The notes beneath the pieces are model-generated. The model was not told the origin of the DNA, ran no database searches, and saw only the letters and a program-made list of their open reading frames with translations. Positions 20,952 to 29,718 of a DNA stretch of 45,569 bases are shown piece by piece (positions within the stretch are counted from its first letter, which is position 1; each line of letters starts with the position of its first letter). This stretch comes from a virus. Position numbers and translations under genes: made by a program. The stretch covers positions 1 to 45,569 of the IMG/VR virus record IMGVR_UViG_3300020455_000025; one strand, 5' to 3'.

Positions 20952-23023
20952 TGGCAGAAGATGACAATATAGAAAAAGAATTATCCATTGAGGTAATAGA
21001 AGAAGAGAAGAAAGATCCTACGGCAAGAAGAAAAGCCTTAGTTTCTCAATGGCAGTACAAAGTTAAATCAGCCAGAAGCTATCACAAAAACTCATTTGAT
21101 AAGATGCGTAGAGATATGGATTGTGCATTAAATGGTTTTGATGACAAAGCTTGGTCAGAAGATAAGTATGTAGCCAATATTCTTCAACGTCATGTTCAAC
21201 AGAGAACTGCATCATTATATGCTAAGAACCCAGTTGCCGTAGCAAAAAGAAGAGAAAGGCTGGATTATGAGATATGGGACGGAGATGAACAGACCTTAAT
21301 GATGGCATATCAAGCTTCAGAAATGGCTTCAAAACAACAATTACCAGTACCTCCAGAAGCTAGTGCAATTATTCAAGATTACACAAATACGAAAAATAAC
21401 AGAAAAATGTTGGATAATGTTGCAAAAACATTAGAGCAACTTTTTGATTATTTTATGAAAGAGCAACAACCGACCTTTAAATCTCAGATGAAAGGGCTGG
21501 TAAGAAGAGTTATAACTACTGGGATTGGTTTTGTGAAAGTCAATTTTCAGAGGGAAATGGATAGAACTCCAGAGGTTTCAGCAAAATTAGCTGATATACA
21601 AACTAGACTGGATTACCTAAGACGGATCTCAAAACAAGCGGCAAAAGGGGATATTCAGCAAGACGATCCAGAGATTGAAGCTCTAATGCTATCAATGGAA
21701 GCCTTGATGGAAGAGCCAATGATGACTTTAAGAGAGGGATTGGTTTTTGATTTCCCGGAGTCCAATAGCATAATAGTAGACCCAATGTGCAGACAAATGA
21801 GAGGATTTGTTGGTGCAAGCTGGATTGCCCATGAAATGTATCTAACAACTGATGAAGTGTATGAGATTTATGATGTAGATCTTAAAGATCAGCATAGAAG
21901 TTATGATATGAAAGGAATACTCAAGTCAGAAAACGATCCTTACAAGCAGAATGTTTCTTATGATGAATCAAATATGGAAAATTCTGAGGGATTGGTGCAA
22001 ATTCACGAAATTTACGATAAAAAGTCTGGATTGCAGTATTGCATAGCTGATGGTTATGAGGATTTTCTCAGAGAACCTATGTCACCAGATGTAAGAGTTG
22101 AAAGCTTTTTCCCAATATTTGCCCTGGCATTTAATGAAGTTGAGCATAAGGATCATCTATATCCTCCCTCAGACATTCATTTATTATTGCCAATGCAACA
22201 TGAATACAATCGAGCAAGGCAAGGATTAAGAGAGCATAGAAGAGCTAATAGACCTAAATATGCAACTCCTGCTGGGGTTTTGGAGCAAGAAGATAAGGAA
22301 AAGCTGGCTACTCACCCAGCTAATGCCGTTATTGAACTACAAGCTTTGGCGGCTGGACAGAAAGTTAATGATGTTATTCAGCCAGTAGGACAGATCGGAA
22401 TAGACCCCAATTTGTACGAGGTGAGGACTATCTTTGATGATATTCAGCTCGTAGTTGGAGCTCAAGAAGCTCAATTTGGAGGAGTTTCAAAAGCTACGGC
22501 TACTGAAACCAGTATTGCTGAGAGTGCCAGAATGTCGAGTTTGGGAGCTAATGTTGATGATCTGGATAGCTTTATGTCGGAGATCGCAAGGGCATCTGGT
22601 CAAGTAATGTTAGCTGAAATGTCTATCGAAGAGGTTAAGAAGATAGTTGGTGCTGGTGCAGTTTGGGCTGATCTTAGTCGTGAAGATATTATGGAAGAGA
22701 TATTCCTAGAGATTGAAGCTGGATCAACTGGAAAACCGAATAGGGCGGCAGAATTGGCAAATATCGAAAGAATTATGCCGTTTTTATTACAAATTCCAGG
22801 AATAGATCCAAAATGGTTAGCAAAAGAACTGCTGAAACGTCTTGATGATAATTTAGATCTTGCTTCAGCATTTGCAGAGAAAATTCCATCCATTGTAGCT
22901 ATGAATAACTTACAAGGACAAGGAACTGGTGATCCAGCCTTACAAGGAACACCACAAGGAGGTGCAGATAATGCTCCTCGACAACTTCCCCCAGGTGGTA
23001 CTCCACCGATAGGGAATATTTAG
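20951..23023 (+). CDS. Portal protein (P22-like podovirus type)
   Basis: A 690-residue protein with composition and order of a podovirus portal: directly after the large terminase and before scaffold and capsid. The N-terminal region (about residues 25-75: QWKVKSARSYHKNSFDKM, then WSEDKYVANILQRHVQQRTA) is the familiar start of these portals, the centre has long helices and the wing (FDFPESNSIIVDPMCRQMRG), and the end is a Pro/Gly/Gln-rich barrel-side tail (GTPQGGADNAPRQLPPGGTP). Twelve copies form the DNA gate. The ATG at 20951 overlaps the terminase stop by one base. Confidence 0.88.
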   Translation: MAEDDNIEKELSIEVIEEEKKDPTARRKALVSQWQYKVKSARSYHKNSFDKMRRDMDCALNGFDDKAWSEDKYVANILQRHVQQRTASLYAKNPVAVAKRRERLDYEIWDGDEQTLMMAYQASEMASKQQLPVPPEASAIIQDYTNTKNNRKMLDNVAKTLEQLFDYFMKEQQPTFKSQMKGLVRRVITTGIGFVKVNFQREMDRTPEVSAKLADIQTRLDYLRRISKQAAKGDIQQDDPEIEALMLSMEALMEEPMMTLREGLVFDFPESNSIIVDPMCRQMRGFVGASWIAHEMYLTTDEVYEIYDVDLKDQHRSYDMKGILKSENDPYKQNVSYDESNMENSEGLVQIHEIYDKKSGLQYCIADGYEDFLREPMSPDVRVESFFPIFALAFNEVEHKDHLYPPSDIHLLLPMQHEYNRARQGLREHRRANRPKYATPAGVLEQEDKEKLATHPANAVIELQALAAGQKVNDVIQPVGQIGIDPNLYEVRTIFDDIQLVVGAQEAQFGGVSKATATETSIAESARMSSLGANVDDLDSFMSEIARASGQVMLAEMSIEEVKKIVGAGAVWADLSREDIMEEIFLEIEAGSTGKPNRAAELANIERIMPFLLQIPGIDPKWLAKELLKRLDDNLDLASAFAEKIPSIVAMNNLQGQGTGDPALQGTPQGGADNAPRQLPPGGTPPIGNI

Positions 23024-23036
23024 TATGTCTATCATG

Positions 23037-23065
23037 TTGATAGATTCGATAAACAAGTATATAAT
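23037..23065 (+). promoter_or_regulatory. Sigma-70 promoter for the capsid block
   Basis: TTGATA at 23037-23042 and TATAAT at 23060-23065 with a 17-base spacer, 33 bases before the scaffold start. The block from GTTGATAGAT through TATAAT differs from that at 10778-10806 at only two positions. It should give strong expression of scaffold and major capsid protein. Confidence 0.87.
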
Positions 23066-23097
23066 ACTCAACAAGTTATTTGAGAAAGGACGAACAA

Positions 23098-24099
23098 ATG
23101 GCAGATATAGCCGAAGAATTAGATCCGTCCACTAATTCTGAAAACCAGGACGATCAACAGACGGAATCGTCATCCGTTGAAAGCGAAACAGAAGAGGAAC
23201 TATTAGCAGTTATCGAAAATGCTATTGATCCTCAGACGGAAACGGAATCGCAATCCGAAGATGAGGTGAAAGATGGTAATCAAGAAGAGCAAAGCGAAGC
23301 CGAAACCAAAGCAGAAGAAAGTTCAGAAGAACCCCAAAGTTCAGAAGAAAGTTCCAATGAAGAGGAAGAAGCAAAGTTACCCCCTTTCCATAATCACCCT
23401 CGTTTTAAGCAAGTTACTAAGGAGCGAAAAGAAGCTTTGGAGCAACTCGATTTGGCTAAGAAAGATCAAGAAGAATACCAAAAGATTACTGGATTTCTTA
23501 CGAAGAACAATCTCTCTGCTGATGAAGCGGCTCAAGGTTTTCAAATAATGGCATTAATGAAGTCCAATCCCGAAGAAGCTATTAAGGCTCTTGAGCCTTA
23601 TATGAGTCAACTTCAGACTGTGACTGGACAAGTTTTGCCAGATGATATTCGTGAAAAAGTAGAACAAGGCTATATGGACGAGGATATTGGAAAGGATCTA
23701 TCTGTTGCTAAAGCTGAAAATGAAAGATTAAAAAAGCAAATTCAATCTTTTGGTCAGCAACAACAAGTAGAAGCACAGAATAAGAATTTAAATTCTTTAG
23801 CTAATGCGGTGATGGAGTGGGAGAAGAAAACTGTTCAGACTGATCCAGATTATAAAGCCCTCGAAAATGAAGTAAATGATCGTGTAAGGGTCATGGTAAT
23901 GGAAAAGGGTCAACCTCAGACTAATGAACAAGCAATTTCTATAGCAGAAGAAGCTTATAAAGAGGTCAAAGGTAGACACGGATCAAGAGCCAAAAACCCA
24001 ATAAAAGCGACTCAAGGTGGAAAACTAGGTGGAACTCCTATGCCAGAACCAAAGTCTTTAAATGATGTTATTGACATGGTTCTTAGTAGTTCTTCCTAA
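23098..24099 (+). CDS. Capsid scaffolding protein
   Basis: A 333-residue protein between portal and major capsid protein. The first 95 residues are extremely acidic (runs of Glu/Ser/Gln such as SSSVESETEEELLAVIE), then a KLPPFHNHPRFKQVTKERKE segment, then long helices with coiled-coil pattern (about 100-250) and a basic C-terminal region (VKGRHGSRAKNPIKATQGGK) that would touch the capsid protein. This is typical of podovirus scaffolds, which organise the procapsid and leave before DNA entry. The ATG at 23098 is preceded by GAAAGGA; an upstream TTG is less likely. Confidence 0.85.
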   Translation: MADIAEELDPSTNSENQDDQQTESSSVESETEEELLAVIENAIDPQTETESQSEDEVKDGNQEEQSEAETKAEESSEEPQSSEESSNEEEEAKLPPFHNHPRFKQVTKERKEALEQLDLAKKDQEEYQKITGFLTKNNLSADEAAQGFQIMALMKSNPEEAIKALEPYMSQLQTVTGQVLPDDIREKVEQGYMDEDIGKDLSVAKAENERLKKQIQSFGQQQQVEAQNKNLNSLANAVMEWEKKTVQTDPDYKALENEVNDRVRVMVMEKGQPQTNEQAISIAEEAYKEVKGRHGSRAKNPIKATQGGKLGGTPMPEPKSLNDVIDMVLSSSS

Positions 24100-24114
24100 A
24101 TAATGGAGTAAAAA

Positions 24115-25167
24115 ATGGCATTTTCATCAGCCGAGTTAGCAAACATAGCTAACGCATCTCTTGACTATTATATAGACAAGGGCAACGTACACTCTCAAAC
24201 TTTAGGCGATAAGCCTTTGCTAAAAATGTTAGATGGCAAAGCAAAATCTTTTCCTGGTGGTAAAGCGGACTTATCTGTTGCAGTTAAAGGAGTTTACACA
24301 ACATCCGTAGCTGGTTATACGCATAACGATACTGTATCTTATGCAAATCCAGCCAACATCCAGAGGGCGGCATATGCTTGGAAAGAGCATCATGCTGGTA
24401 TCTCAGTAACCTTAACCGAACTTAAAAAGGACGGCATAAGTGTTACGGATAGCACAACCTCTTCTGGAACTTCTAATCATAGTGGTCGAGATAAGACTGT
24501 TTTGGTAAATCTATTCCAAGACAAGCTCGAAGATATGATGGAAGGTTATTCCAGGGGTATGAACACTCTTCTTTATGGAGATGGTTCTGGTGATGCAAAA
24601 GCCCTCGCTGGAATTAGATCAATCATTGTTGATAACCCAGCCGCTTCTGGTACTACAGTCGGTGGTCTATCAACTGTATCTAATACTTGGTGGAGAAACA
24701 GAGCAAGTGTCGCTATTGCAAATACTGCTGGAGGTCAAGAATTAACTGATCTTCTGCATACTGAAATGCGACAGTTAAGGCGATATGGTGGTAATCCAGA
24801 TATTGCCGTTTGTGGATCTGATTTTTTAGATAGATTGGCAACTGAGTTAAAGAACAAGGGTAATTATACTCAAACTGGTTGGGCTGGTTCTAATGATGTC
24901 TCCGTTGGAGAAATCAGATATGGCGGTCTAACATTTAAGTATGACCCAGCTTTAGATGATTTAACGATTTCTGGTAAAAATCCAGATAAGAGATGTTACA
25001 TCATAGATTCATCAAAATTGTGTATGTATTACATGACTGGAGAGAAGATGAAAAGACACTCACCAGCAAGACCAGCAACACAGTATGTGATGTATCGAGC
25101 AATCACCACAACGGCAAGTTTAGCGGCACATCAGCTAAATTGTCATGGTGTTTATGAGATCGCTTAA
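24115..25167 (+). CDS. Major capsid protein (HK97 fold)
   Basis: A 350-residue protein directly after the scaffold, of the size and order of podovirus capsid proteins with the HK97 fold. It opens with an amphipathic arm (SSAELANIANASLDYYID), has an E-loop-like extension (residues about 40-110, GGKADLSVAVKGVYTTSVAG), a spine helix with EMRQLRRYGG (about 215-225) and a C-terminal beta part ending LNCHGVYEIA. There is no obvious N-terminal prohead protease site. It should be the most abundant virion protein, and its gene is followed by strong RNA hairpins. Confidence 0.88.
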   Translation: MAFSSAELANIANASLDYYIDKGNVHSQTLGDKPLLKMLDGKAKSFPGGKADLSVAVKGVYTTSVAGYTHNDTVSYANPANIQRAAYAWKEHHAGISVTLTELKKDGISVTDSTTSSGTSNHSGRDKTVLVNLFQDKLEDMMEGYSRGMNTLLYGDGSGDAKALAGIRSIIVDNPAASGTTVGGLSTVSNTWWRNRASVAIANTAGGQELTDLLHTEMRQLRRYGGNPDIAVCGSDFLDRLATELKNKGNYTQTGWAGSNDVSVGEIRYGGLTFKYDPALDDLTISGKNPDKRCYIIDSSKLCMYYMTGEKMKRHSPARPATQYVMYRAITTTASLAAHQLNCHGVYEIA

Positions 25168-25170
25168 TCT

Positions 25171-25281
25171 CATAGTTCTTCCCATGGAGAAGAGGTCTTT
25201 TCTAGTTTTTTCAGCCTCTTCTCCTAACTATGGGGTTTTCTCGGTGAGTTAGGCATTTGCAGTCCTCAGACAGAAAACCCC
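25171..25281 (+). promoter_or_regulatory. Tandem strong hairpins after the capsid gene
   Basis: Hairpin 1 has a perfect ten-pair stem GGAGAAGAGG (25186-25195) with CCTCTTCTCC (25215-25224), and an outer helix CATAGTT (25171-25177) with AACTATG (25226-25232). Hairpin 2 follows without a gap: GGGGTTTTCT (25232-25241) pairs perfectly with AGAAAACCCC (25272-25281), with an inner TGAG/CTCA. Neither is followed by a T run, so they are not ordinary terminators. They may protect the 3' end of capsid mRNA or slow polymerase before the tail genes. Confidence 0.75.
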
Positions 25282-25301
25282 ACCATTTTAGGAGATTAAA
25301 G

Positions 25302-25337
25302 ATGGCGAAAAAAAAGATAAAGCGAGGGGGATATTAA
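25302..25337 (+). CDS. 11-residue basic peptide frame (MAKKKIKRGGY)
   Basis: A very short frame with an excellent ribosome site (TAGGAGATTAAAG before the ATG), located between the tandem hairpins and the next gene. The product MAKKKIKRGGY is strongly basic. Its last codons and stop form the 5' arm and loop of a hairpin at 25324-25346, so ribosomes reading it would open that hairpin. It might be a virion or RNA-binding peptide, or a leader that controls the following gene. Confidence 0.4.
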   Translation: MAKKKIKRGGY

Positions 25338-25346
25338 ATCCCTCTC
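25324..25346 (+). terminator. Hairpin overlapping the micro-peptide end
   Basis: GAGGGGGAT (25324-25332) pairs with ATCCCTCTC (25338-25346), nine pairs with one G-U, loop ATTAA containing the stop codon of the 11-residue frame. A short TTTT follows six bases later, so termination could be partial and depend on translation. Confidence 0.4.
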
Positions 25347-25367
25347 TCCATTTTATAGGAGGTAATA

Positions 25368-25802
25368 ATGGAAATTTGTAATTGTACGTTAGCTATTGAT
25401 GGTGATGTTAGGGCAACCATACAGAAACCTTATGTATCAATCGCTGAAATTGTTGTTTTGCAACATCTACATGGAGGGGATGCTGTAAACAATATTAAGG
25501 TAGTGGATATTTCTCGAAAAACAGATGATGAAGAAAGAGATCATTTAGGGAAAATTTATAAAGATGGGAAAATTATCGAAATTTTTACCCAATATGGGAA
25601 ACTTCCTCATTCTTTAAAGGATGCCAGGATTAATGATGTTTTGCTTGATCCAGTTTGGCTGAATGATGGGAAACCGAGTCCACATTCTAAAAAACCAGTT
25701 AAAGAGAAAAAAACCACTCAAACAAGAGCAAGAAACGATAAAGGTCATTACATAGCTGATGATCCAAATACACCAGAAAATGAAGCATTTGTAGAGGAAT
25801 AA
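25368..25802 (+). CDS. Hypothetical protein after the capsid gene
   Basis: An unrecognised soluble protein of 144 residues with the ribosome site AGGAGGT. The N-terminal 75 residues form a compact alpha/beta part (TIQKPYVSIAEIVVLQHLHG, then NNIKVVDISRKTDDE); the C-terminal 45 are basic then acidic and likely disordered (KKPVKEKKTTQTRARND, ending PENEAFVEE). Its place between capsid and adaptor genes suggests a virion or assembly protein, such as a head decoration or neck factor, but no motif proves this. Confidence 0.55.
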   Translation: MEICNCTLAIDGDVRATIQKPYVSIAEIVVLQHLHGGDAVNNIKVVDISRKTDDEERDHLGKIYKDGKIIEIFTQYGKLPHSLKDARINDVLLDPVWLNDGKPSPHSKKPVKEKKTTQTRARNDKGHYIADDPNTPENEAFVEE

Positions 25803-25804
25803 GA

Positions 25805-26515
25805 ATGGCAAGAGGTACTTCTTTAGGTACGTTAATAACCGATCTTCGAGCAGAAGTAGGACACTCGTTACAACCTAGTCTTGGTAAAGCAACCAGAGAT
25901 GTTTTGATAAATACACTCCAGAGAGAGCAAAGACGTTTGTGGGATGATTATGATTGGAGCTTTTTAAAGGTTAAAAGAGATATAACCATTAGTGCTGGTC
26001 AAAGATATTATGATTTGCCAAGTGATATCGTGTTCGAGAGAGTTAAGCGAGTAGAGTATAAACATGGGGATGTTTGGGATAAATTACACTATGGCATTGG
26101 TGCTAACGAATATAATCAATGGGATAGTGATAAGGATGTTCGTTCATCCCCATTAAAGAAGTATGATAATTATGAAAATAATCAGATAGAATTTTATCCA
26201 GTACCAGCAAATAATAGTGCTTCGGATGGTAAGGACTCAGTTAGAATATACGGAATAAGAAACCTTAGTCCTCTTATTGCTGAATCTGATACGGCTGATT
26301 TAGACGATCAGTTAATTGTTTTGTTTTCTGCGGCAACAATTTTGCAAAGACAGAAACAGAATGATGCCCAACAAAAGTTGGCTCAAGCTACTGCTCATTA
26401 TGCCCGATTAAAGGCAAGAAATTCAAAATCAGAAACATTTATTATTGGAGGTGGAGAGCCAGAAGGCTTATACAGACCAGCCGAACCTCCATTAATAGCT
26501 AATACAAGCAGTTAA
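25805..26515 (+). CDS. Head-tail adaptor (gp4/gp11-like)
   Basis: A 236-residue protein with features of podovirus adaptors, the proteins that join the portal to the tail tube: helical N-terminal part (LGTLITDLRAEVGHSLQPSL, NTLQREQRRLWDDYDW), then a beta part beginning ISAGQRYYDLPSDIVFERVK, and a C-terminal helical bundle (QQKLAQATAHYARLKARNS). The order, capsid then adaptor then tail-tube protein, matches T7 and P22 relatives. It starts two bases after the previous gene. Confidence 0.75.
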   Translation: MARGTSLGTLITDLRAEVGHSLQPSLGKATRDVLINTLQREQRRLWDDYDWSFLKVKRDITISAGQRYYDLPSDIVFERVKRVEYKHGDVWDKLHYGIGANEYNQWDSDKDVRSSPLKKYDNYENNQIEFYPVPANNSASDGKDSVRIYGIRNLSPLIAESDTADLDDQLIVLFSAATILQRQKQNDAQQKLAQATAHYARLKARNSKSETFIIGGGEPEGLYRPAEPPLIANTSS

Positions 26516-26525
26516 GAGGTGATAA

Positions 26526-28598
26526 ATGCCATACATTCTTGTAGAGGACTTTAGAAACGGACTCGATTCAAGACGTATGAACGTCACTTCTACTCCAGGA
26601 TCGCTGGTTACTCTTACAAATGCCCATGTTACAAGAGGAGGAGAGATTGAAAAACGCAATGCTTTTGTTGATCTCGCTGACTTGCCATCAAATACAACTG
26701 GCTTGGCGGCAGGTGGAGGTCAGATATACGTTTTTGGTAGCGTTGCTTCTAGCTCTGTCACTTTTGCTAGTGGTACACCGAGTAATATCAACTATGTAAG
26801 ACTTCAGCACCCCTCTGGAGAAGCTTTAACAGAGGTTCTATCAGTCGATTTCTTTAATGGTAAGGTCTATGCCTCTGGTAGATTTGCAGATGGTAGGATC
26901 TATCATTATTATGATGGGACTAGGATTACAGACTGGTTTGATGGTCGAGCAAGAAATCAGTTTCAAGTAACTGGGGGATCTTTAGGAGGAACAAGTGCTA
27001 CTGGATCTTTTCAAGTAACTGGAGGAACATCCGTTTCTGGAAATATCCTTAGAACTTTAACTGTTAATAACGTCAGTATAATGAACACAACTGTTCAGCA
27101 TACTGGGAGCAACAATACTACGGCAACGGCAGTTAAAAATGCTATAAATGCCTATACCAGTACAAGTGGATATACGGCTACAGTATCGACAAATACTGTC
27201 ACTATTACTGCTCCCTCTCATGGAATTTCTTATAACAACTATCAAATTGTGGTGGGTTTAGATGGATTATTTACTGTTGGAGCTATTAATCATTTATCTG
27301 GGGGGATTGATAACGCTATTACTAATATCACAGTAGATGGTGTGTCGATTATCTCTTCTCAAGTAGCTTGGAACACCTCGCATACTAATACGGCAAATCT
27401 TGTAGCAACGGCAATAAATGACTCTGCTAGTTCGCCAGAATATGAAGCAACTGCCGTTAATCAATATGTGAATATAATATCAAAAACCTCTGGAACATCC
27501 TTTAATAACAAGGCAGTTGTCATAACTGTTTCCGGTAACGTAACTACTGCATTTCAGCCGACAAGTCAGAATTTTTTAGATGGAGGAGCAAATGCTAGTG
27601 CTTCATCAACCTATACTCCTGGAAGTTTTATTCGACCAGTAAAGACAAAGATGTATTCCTTGTCGGACTCATTACTGCATTATTCTAGTGTAAACGATCC
27701 GACTGATTGGAATACTGGGTCTACTGGAGCTGGTTTTATTAACCTCCAAAACCATGCTAGAGGATCAGAAGATCTGAAAGCAGTAGCAAACTATTTTAGT
27801 AATATAGCAGTTTTGGCAGAACAAGCCGTTCAGATCTGGTTTGTAGATGCAGACGAAACAAAGAACCAACAAGTCCAAGTACTGAACAATACTGGAACTA
27901 TTGCTCCAGATAGTGTTGTTGAATTTGGAGATAATGATGTTTTTTATCTCTCAAATTCTGGAATTAGGAGCTTGAGAGCAAGAGATTCTTCTAATGCCGC
28001 CTTTGTAGGAGATATCGGAAATCCGATAGATGATCTAATTGTTGCCGATATTCAAGCTAATATTCTTAATGCAAGAAAGGGAACGGCTATCCATGAGCCT
28101 AGAGATGGGCGATATTTACTGGCAATCGGTAGTAAAATATATGTTTTTAGTTATTTCCCAAGTTCAAAGGTTAGTGCTTGGAGTATTTATGAGCCAGGAT
28201 TTACTGTCGATAAATGGGCTTATGATGGGACACAAATCCTCGCAAGAAGTGGTAATAAGCTTTATTCCTTGGGTGGAGCTAACGGAACTACCTATGATAA
28301 CTCTACTGTGACTGTTCAAATGCCTTTTCTGGATGCTGGTAGACCAGCTACTTTCAAGGATTTTCAGTCAATGGACATTACTTGTGAAAACACTTGGAAT
28401 GTTTCTGTTGCTACAGATCCCCAAGATATAACAGTCTTACAAGATGTTGGGACAGTAGCGAATACAACTTATGCTCAAGGAAGAGCATCAATCGTAGGTT
28501 ATTCAACTCATATTGCACCTCGATTAACGTGTTCCAAAACTGGATCGGCAAAGATCGGTAATTTGGCTATTCATTTTAATGAAAGTGAGTCTGGATAA
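26526..28598 (+). CDS. Tail tube/hub protein (T7 gp12 or P22 gp10-like)
   Basis: A 690-residue beta-rich protein in the place of the tail tubular protein B or the P22 hub. The opening LVEDFRNGLDSRRMNVTSTP and TRGGEIEKRNAFVDL is the usual start of this family. Residues about 155-360 contain two imperfect copies of a Val/Thr/Asn-rich insert (FQVTGGSLGGTSATGSFQVT and similar), which may be surface beta domains. The C-terminal half has the propeller-like features IWFVDADETKNQQVQVLNN and FYLSNSGIRSLRARDSS. Its stop overlaps the start of the next gene by one base. Confidence 0.78.
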   Translation: MPYILVEDFRNGLDSRRMNVTSTPGSLVTLTNAHVTRGGEIEKRNAFVDLADLPSNTTGLAAGGGQIYVFGSVASSSVTFASGTPSNINYVRLQHPSGEALTEVLSVDFFNGKVYASGRFADGRIYHYYDGTRITDWFDGRARNQFQVTGGSLGGTSATGSFQVTGGTSVSGNILRTLTVNNVSIMNTTVQHTGSNNTTATAVKNAINAYTSTSGYTATVSTNTVTITAPSHGISYNNYQIVVGLDGLFTVGAINHLSGGIDNAITNITVDGVSIISSQVAWNTSHTNTANLVATAINDSASSPEYEATAVNQYVNIISKTSGTSFNNKAVVITVSGNVTTAFQPTSQNFLDGGANASASSTYTPGSFIRPVKTKMYSLSDSLLHYSSVNDPTDWNTGSTGAGFINLQNHARGSEDLKAVANYFSNIAVLAEQAVQIWFVDADETKNQQVQVLNNTGTIAPDSVVEFGDNDVFYLSNSGIRSLRARDSSNAAFVGDIGNPIDDLIVADIQANILNARKGTAIHEPRDGRYLLAIGSKIYVFSYFPSSKVSAWSIYEPGFTVDKWAYDGTQILARSGNKLYSLGGANGTTYDNSTVTVQMPFLDAGRPATFKDFQSMDITCENTWNVSVATDPQDITVLQDVGTVANTTYAQGRASIVGYSTHIAPRLTCSKTGSAKIGNLAIHFNESESG

Positions 28599-29107
28599 TG
28601 TTTAGAAAAGCATCATCACAAGACGTTCATTATGTCGCTATGAACATGAGAAGCCGAGATTATGATGAAATTTCTTGCGTTACATGGGCAGAGGATCGAA
28701 CTCAACTGGCAACTTTTCTTACCAGAGGTCTAAATGAGCATGATAATGTCTACTGTTTTTATCAAGAAGATCCGATTGCTATATTATCTTACATCCCAAT
28801 AAGACCTGGGGTTTGGAATTTAGGTATGTTTGCAACTGATAAGATTAAAAAAGTCGGTGGCTTTCTGACAAAGACTGTAATTCGAGATATAATACCAGCA
28901 TTAGATAATGCAAAAGCACACCGAGTTGAGTGTCAGTCAATAGAGGGATATGAGCAAGTGCATAAATGGTTGGAGTTCATAGGTTTGAGAAAAGAAAAGA
29001 TAATCCCGAAATATGGTCGAAATAAGGAAAATTTTTATACCTTTGCATATGTTCGGGAAGATCAGAAACCTGGAAGTTTAAAATGGCATAGAGGAGAGAT
29101 AGTCTAA
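28598..29107 (+). CDS. GNAT-like protein, T7 gp13-like
   Basis: A 169-residue protein with the layout of small acetyltransferase-fold proteins (GNAT): an N-terminal helix (ASSQDVHYVAMNMRSRDYDE), strand DPIAILSYIPIRPGVWNLGM, then helix and strand pairs (AHRVECQSIEGYEQVHKWL) and a C-terminal YGRNKENFYTFAYVR. The canonical acetyl-CoA loop is not clear, so it may be structural. In T7-like phages gp13 occupies this place after the tail tube gene. It starts on the last base of the tube gene and overlaps the next by one. Confidence 0.6.
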   Translation: MFRKASSQDVHYVAMNMRSRDYDEISCVTWAEDRTQLATFLTRGLNEHDNVYCFYQEDPIAILSYIPIRPGVWNLGMFATDKIKKVGGFLTKTVIRDIIPALDNAKAHRVECQSIEGYEQVHKWLEFIGLRKEKIIPKYGRNKENFYTFAYVREDQKPGSLKWHRGEIV

Positions 29108-29718
29108 TGTGTTTTGGTGATGGTGGTGCTGGTGCAATGAGAGATGAAGCTTCTCGACAGAGAGCTGAAGAAGAAGCACGACAAGGTAGAATTAGAACTG
29201 GAAGAAAGAAGATAGACGATACTTTCTCTAGTTTTGATGATAAATTTTATGATAAACGCAGACAATCTTATTTAGATTATGCTAACCCTCAATTAGATGA
29301 CCAATACAAAAAAGCAGTAAGCGAACTCACGTTAGCTCTAGCTCGCAACAGTCTATCTAATAGCTCTGTTGCGGCTAGGAAAAATGCTGAACTACAGAAA
29401 CAACAAGGAATACAAGCTAGAGCCGTTGCAGATAAAGCTAGAGAGTATGAAACTGGAACTAGAAGTGCAGTAAATATGGCTAAATCTGATCTCAATACCC
29501 AAAATATGTCATTAGCTGATCCTACATTAATAGGGCAAAGTGCTGCAAATCGTGCGATTGCTTTAACGGATTTACCAGCTTATTCGCCATTAGGAAATTT
29601 ATTTGCTAATGCTACGGCTGGATTAGCAACACAGATGGACTTAGAAAGAAGAGATAAAAACAGATATAATCTAAGTGGCTTATTTGGATCATCAGACTCG
29701 TCAAAGGTGGTAAGTTAG
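29107..29718 (+). CDS. Internal virion protein
   Basis: A 203-residue helical protein starting MCFGDGGAGAMRDEASRQRA, an opening typical of internal virion proteins of marine podoviruses. The centre has heptad-rich helices (FYDKRRQSYLDYANPQLDD, NAELQKQQGIQARAVADKA), and the end is SSDSSKVVS. It looks like a paralogue of the 395-residue protein at 30213-31400 (shared FxDxFY..SY....NP.LD..Y..AV pattern and the S-KVV/I end). Such proteins leave the capsid first and help to form the ejection channel. Confidence 0.6.
   Translation: MCFGDGGAGAMRDEASRQRAEEEARQGRIRTGRKKIDDTFSSFDDKFYDKRRQSYLDYANPQLDDQYKKAVSELTLALARNSLSNSSVAARKNAELQKQQGIQARAVADKAREYETGTRSAVNMAKSDLNTQNMSLADPTLIGQSAANRAIALTDLPAYSPLGNLFANATAGLATQMDLERRDKNRYNLSGLFGSSDSSKVVS

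Noticed and set aside
23519-23525. Another CTGATGA word in the scaffold gene
   Set aside because: Coding sequence for Ala-Asp-Glu, with no flanking helices.
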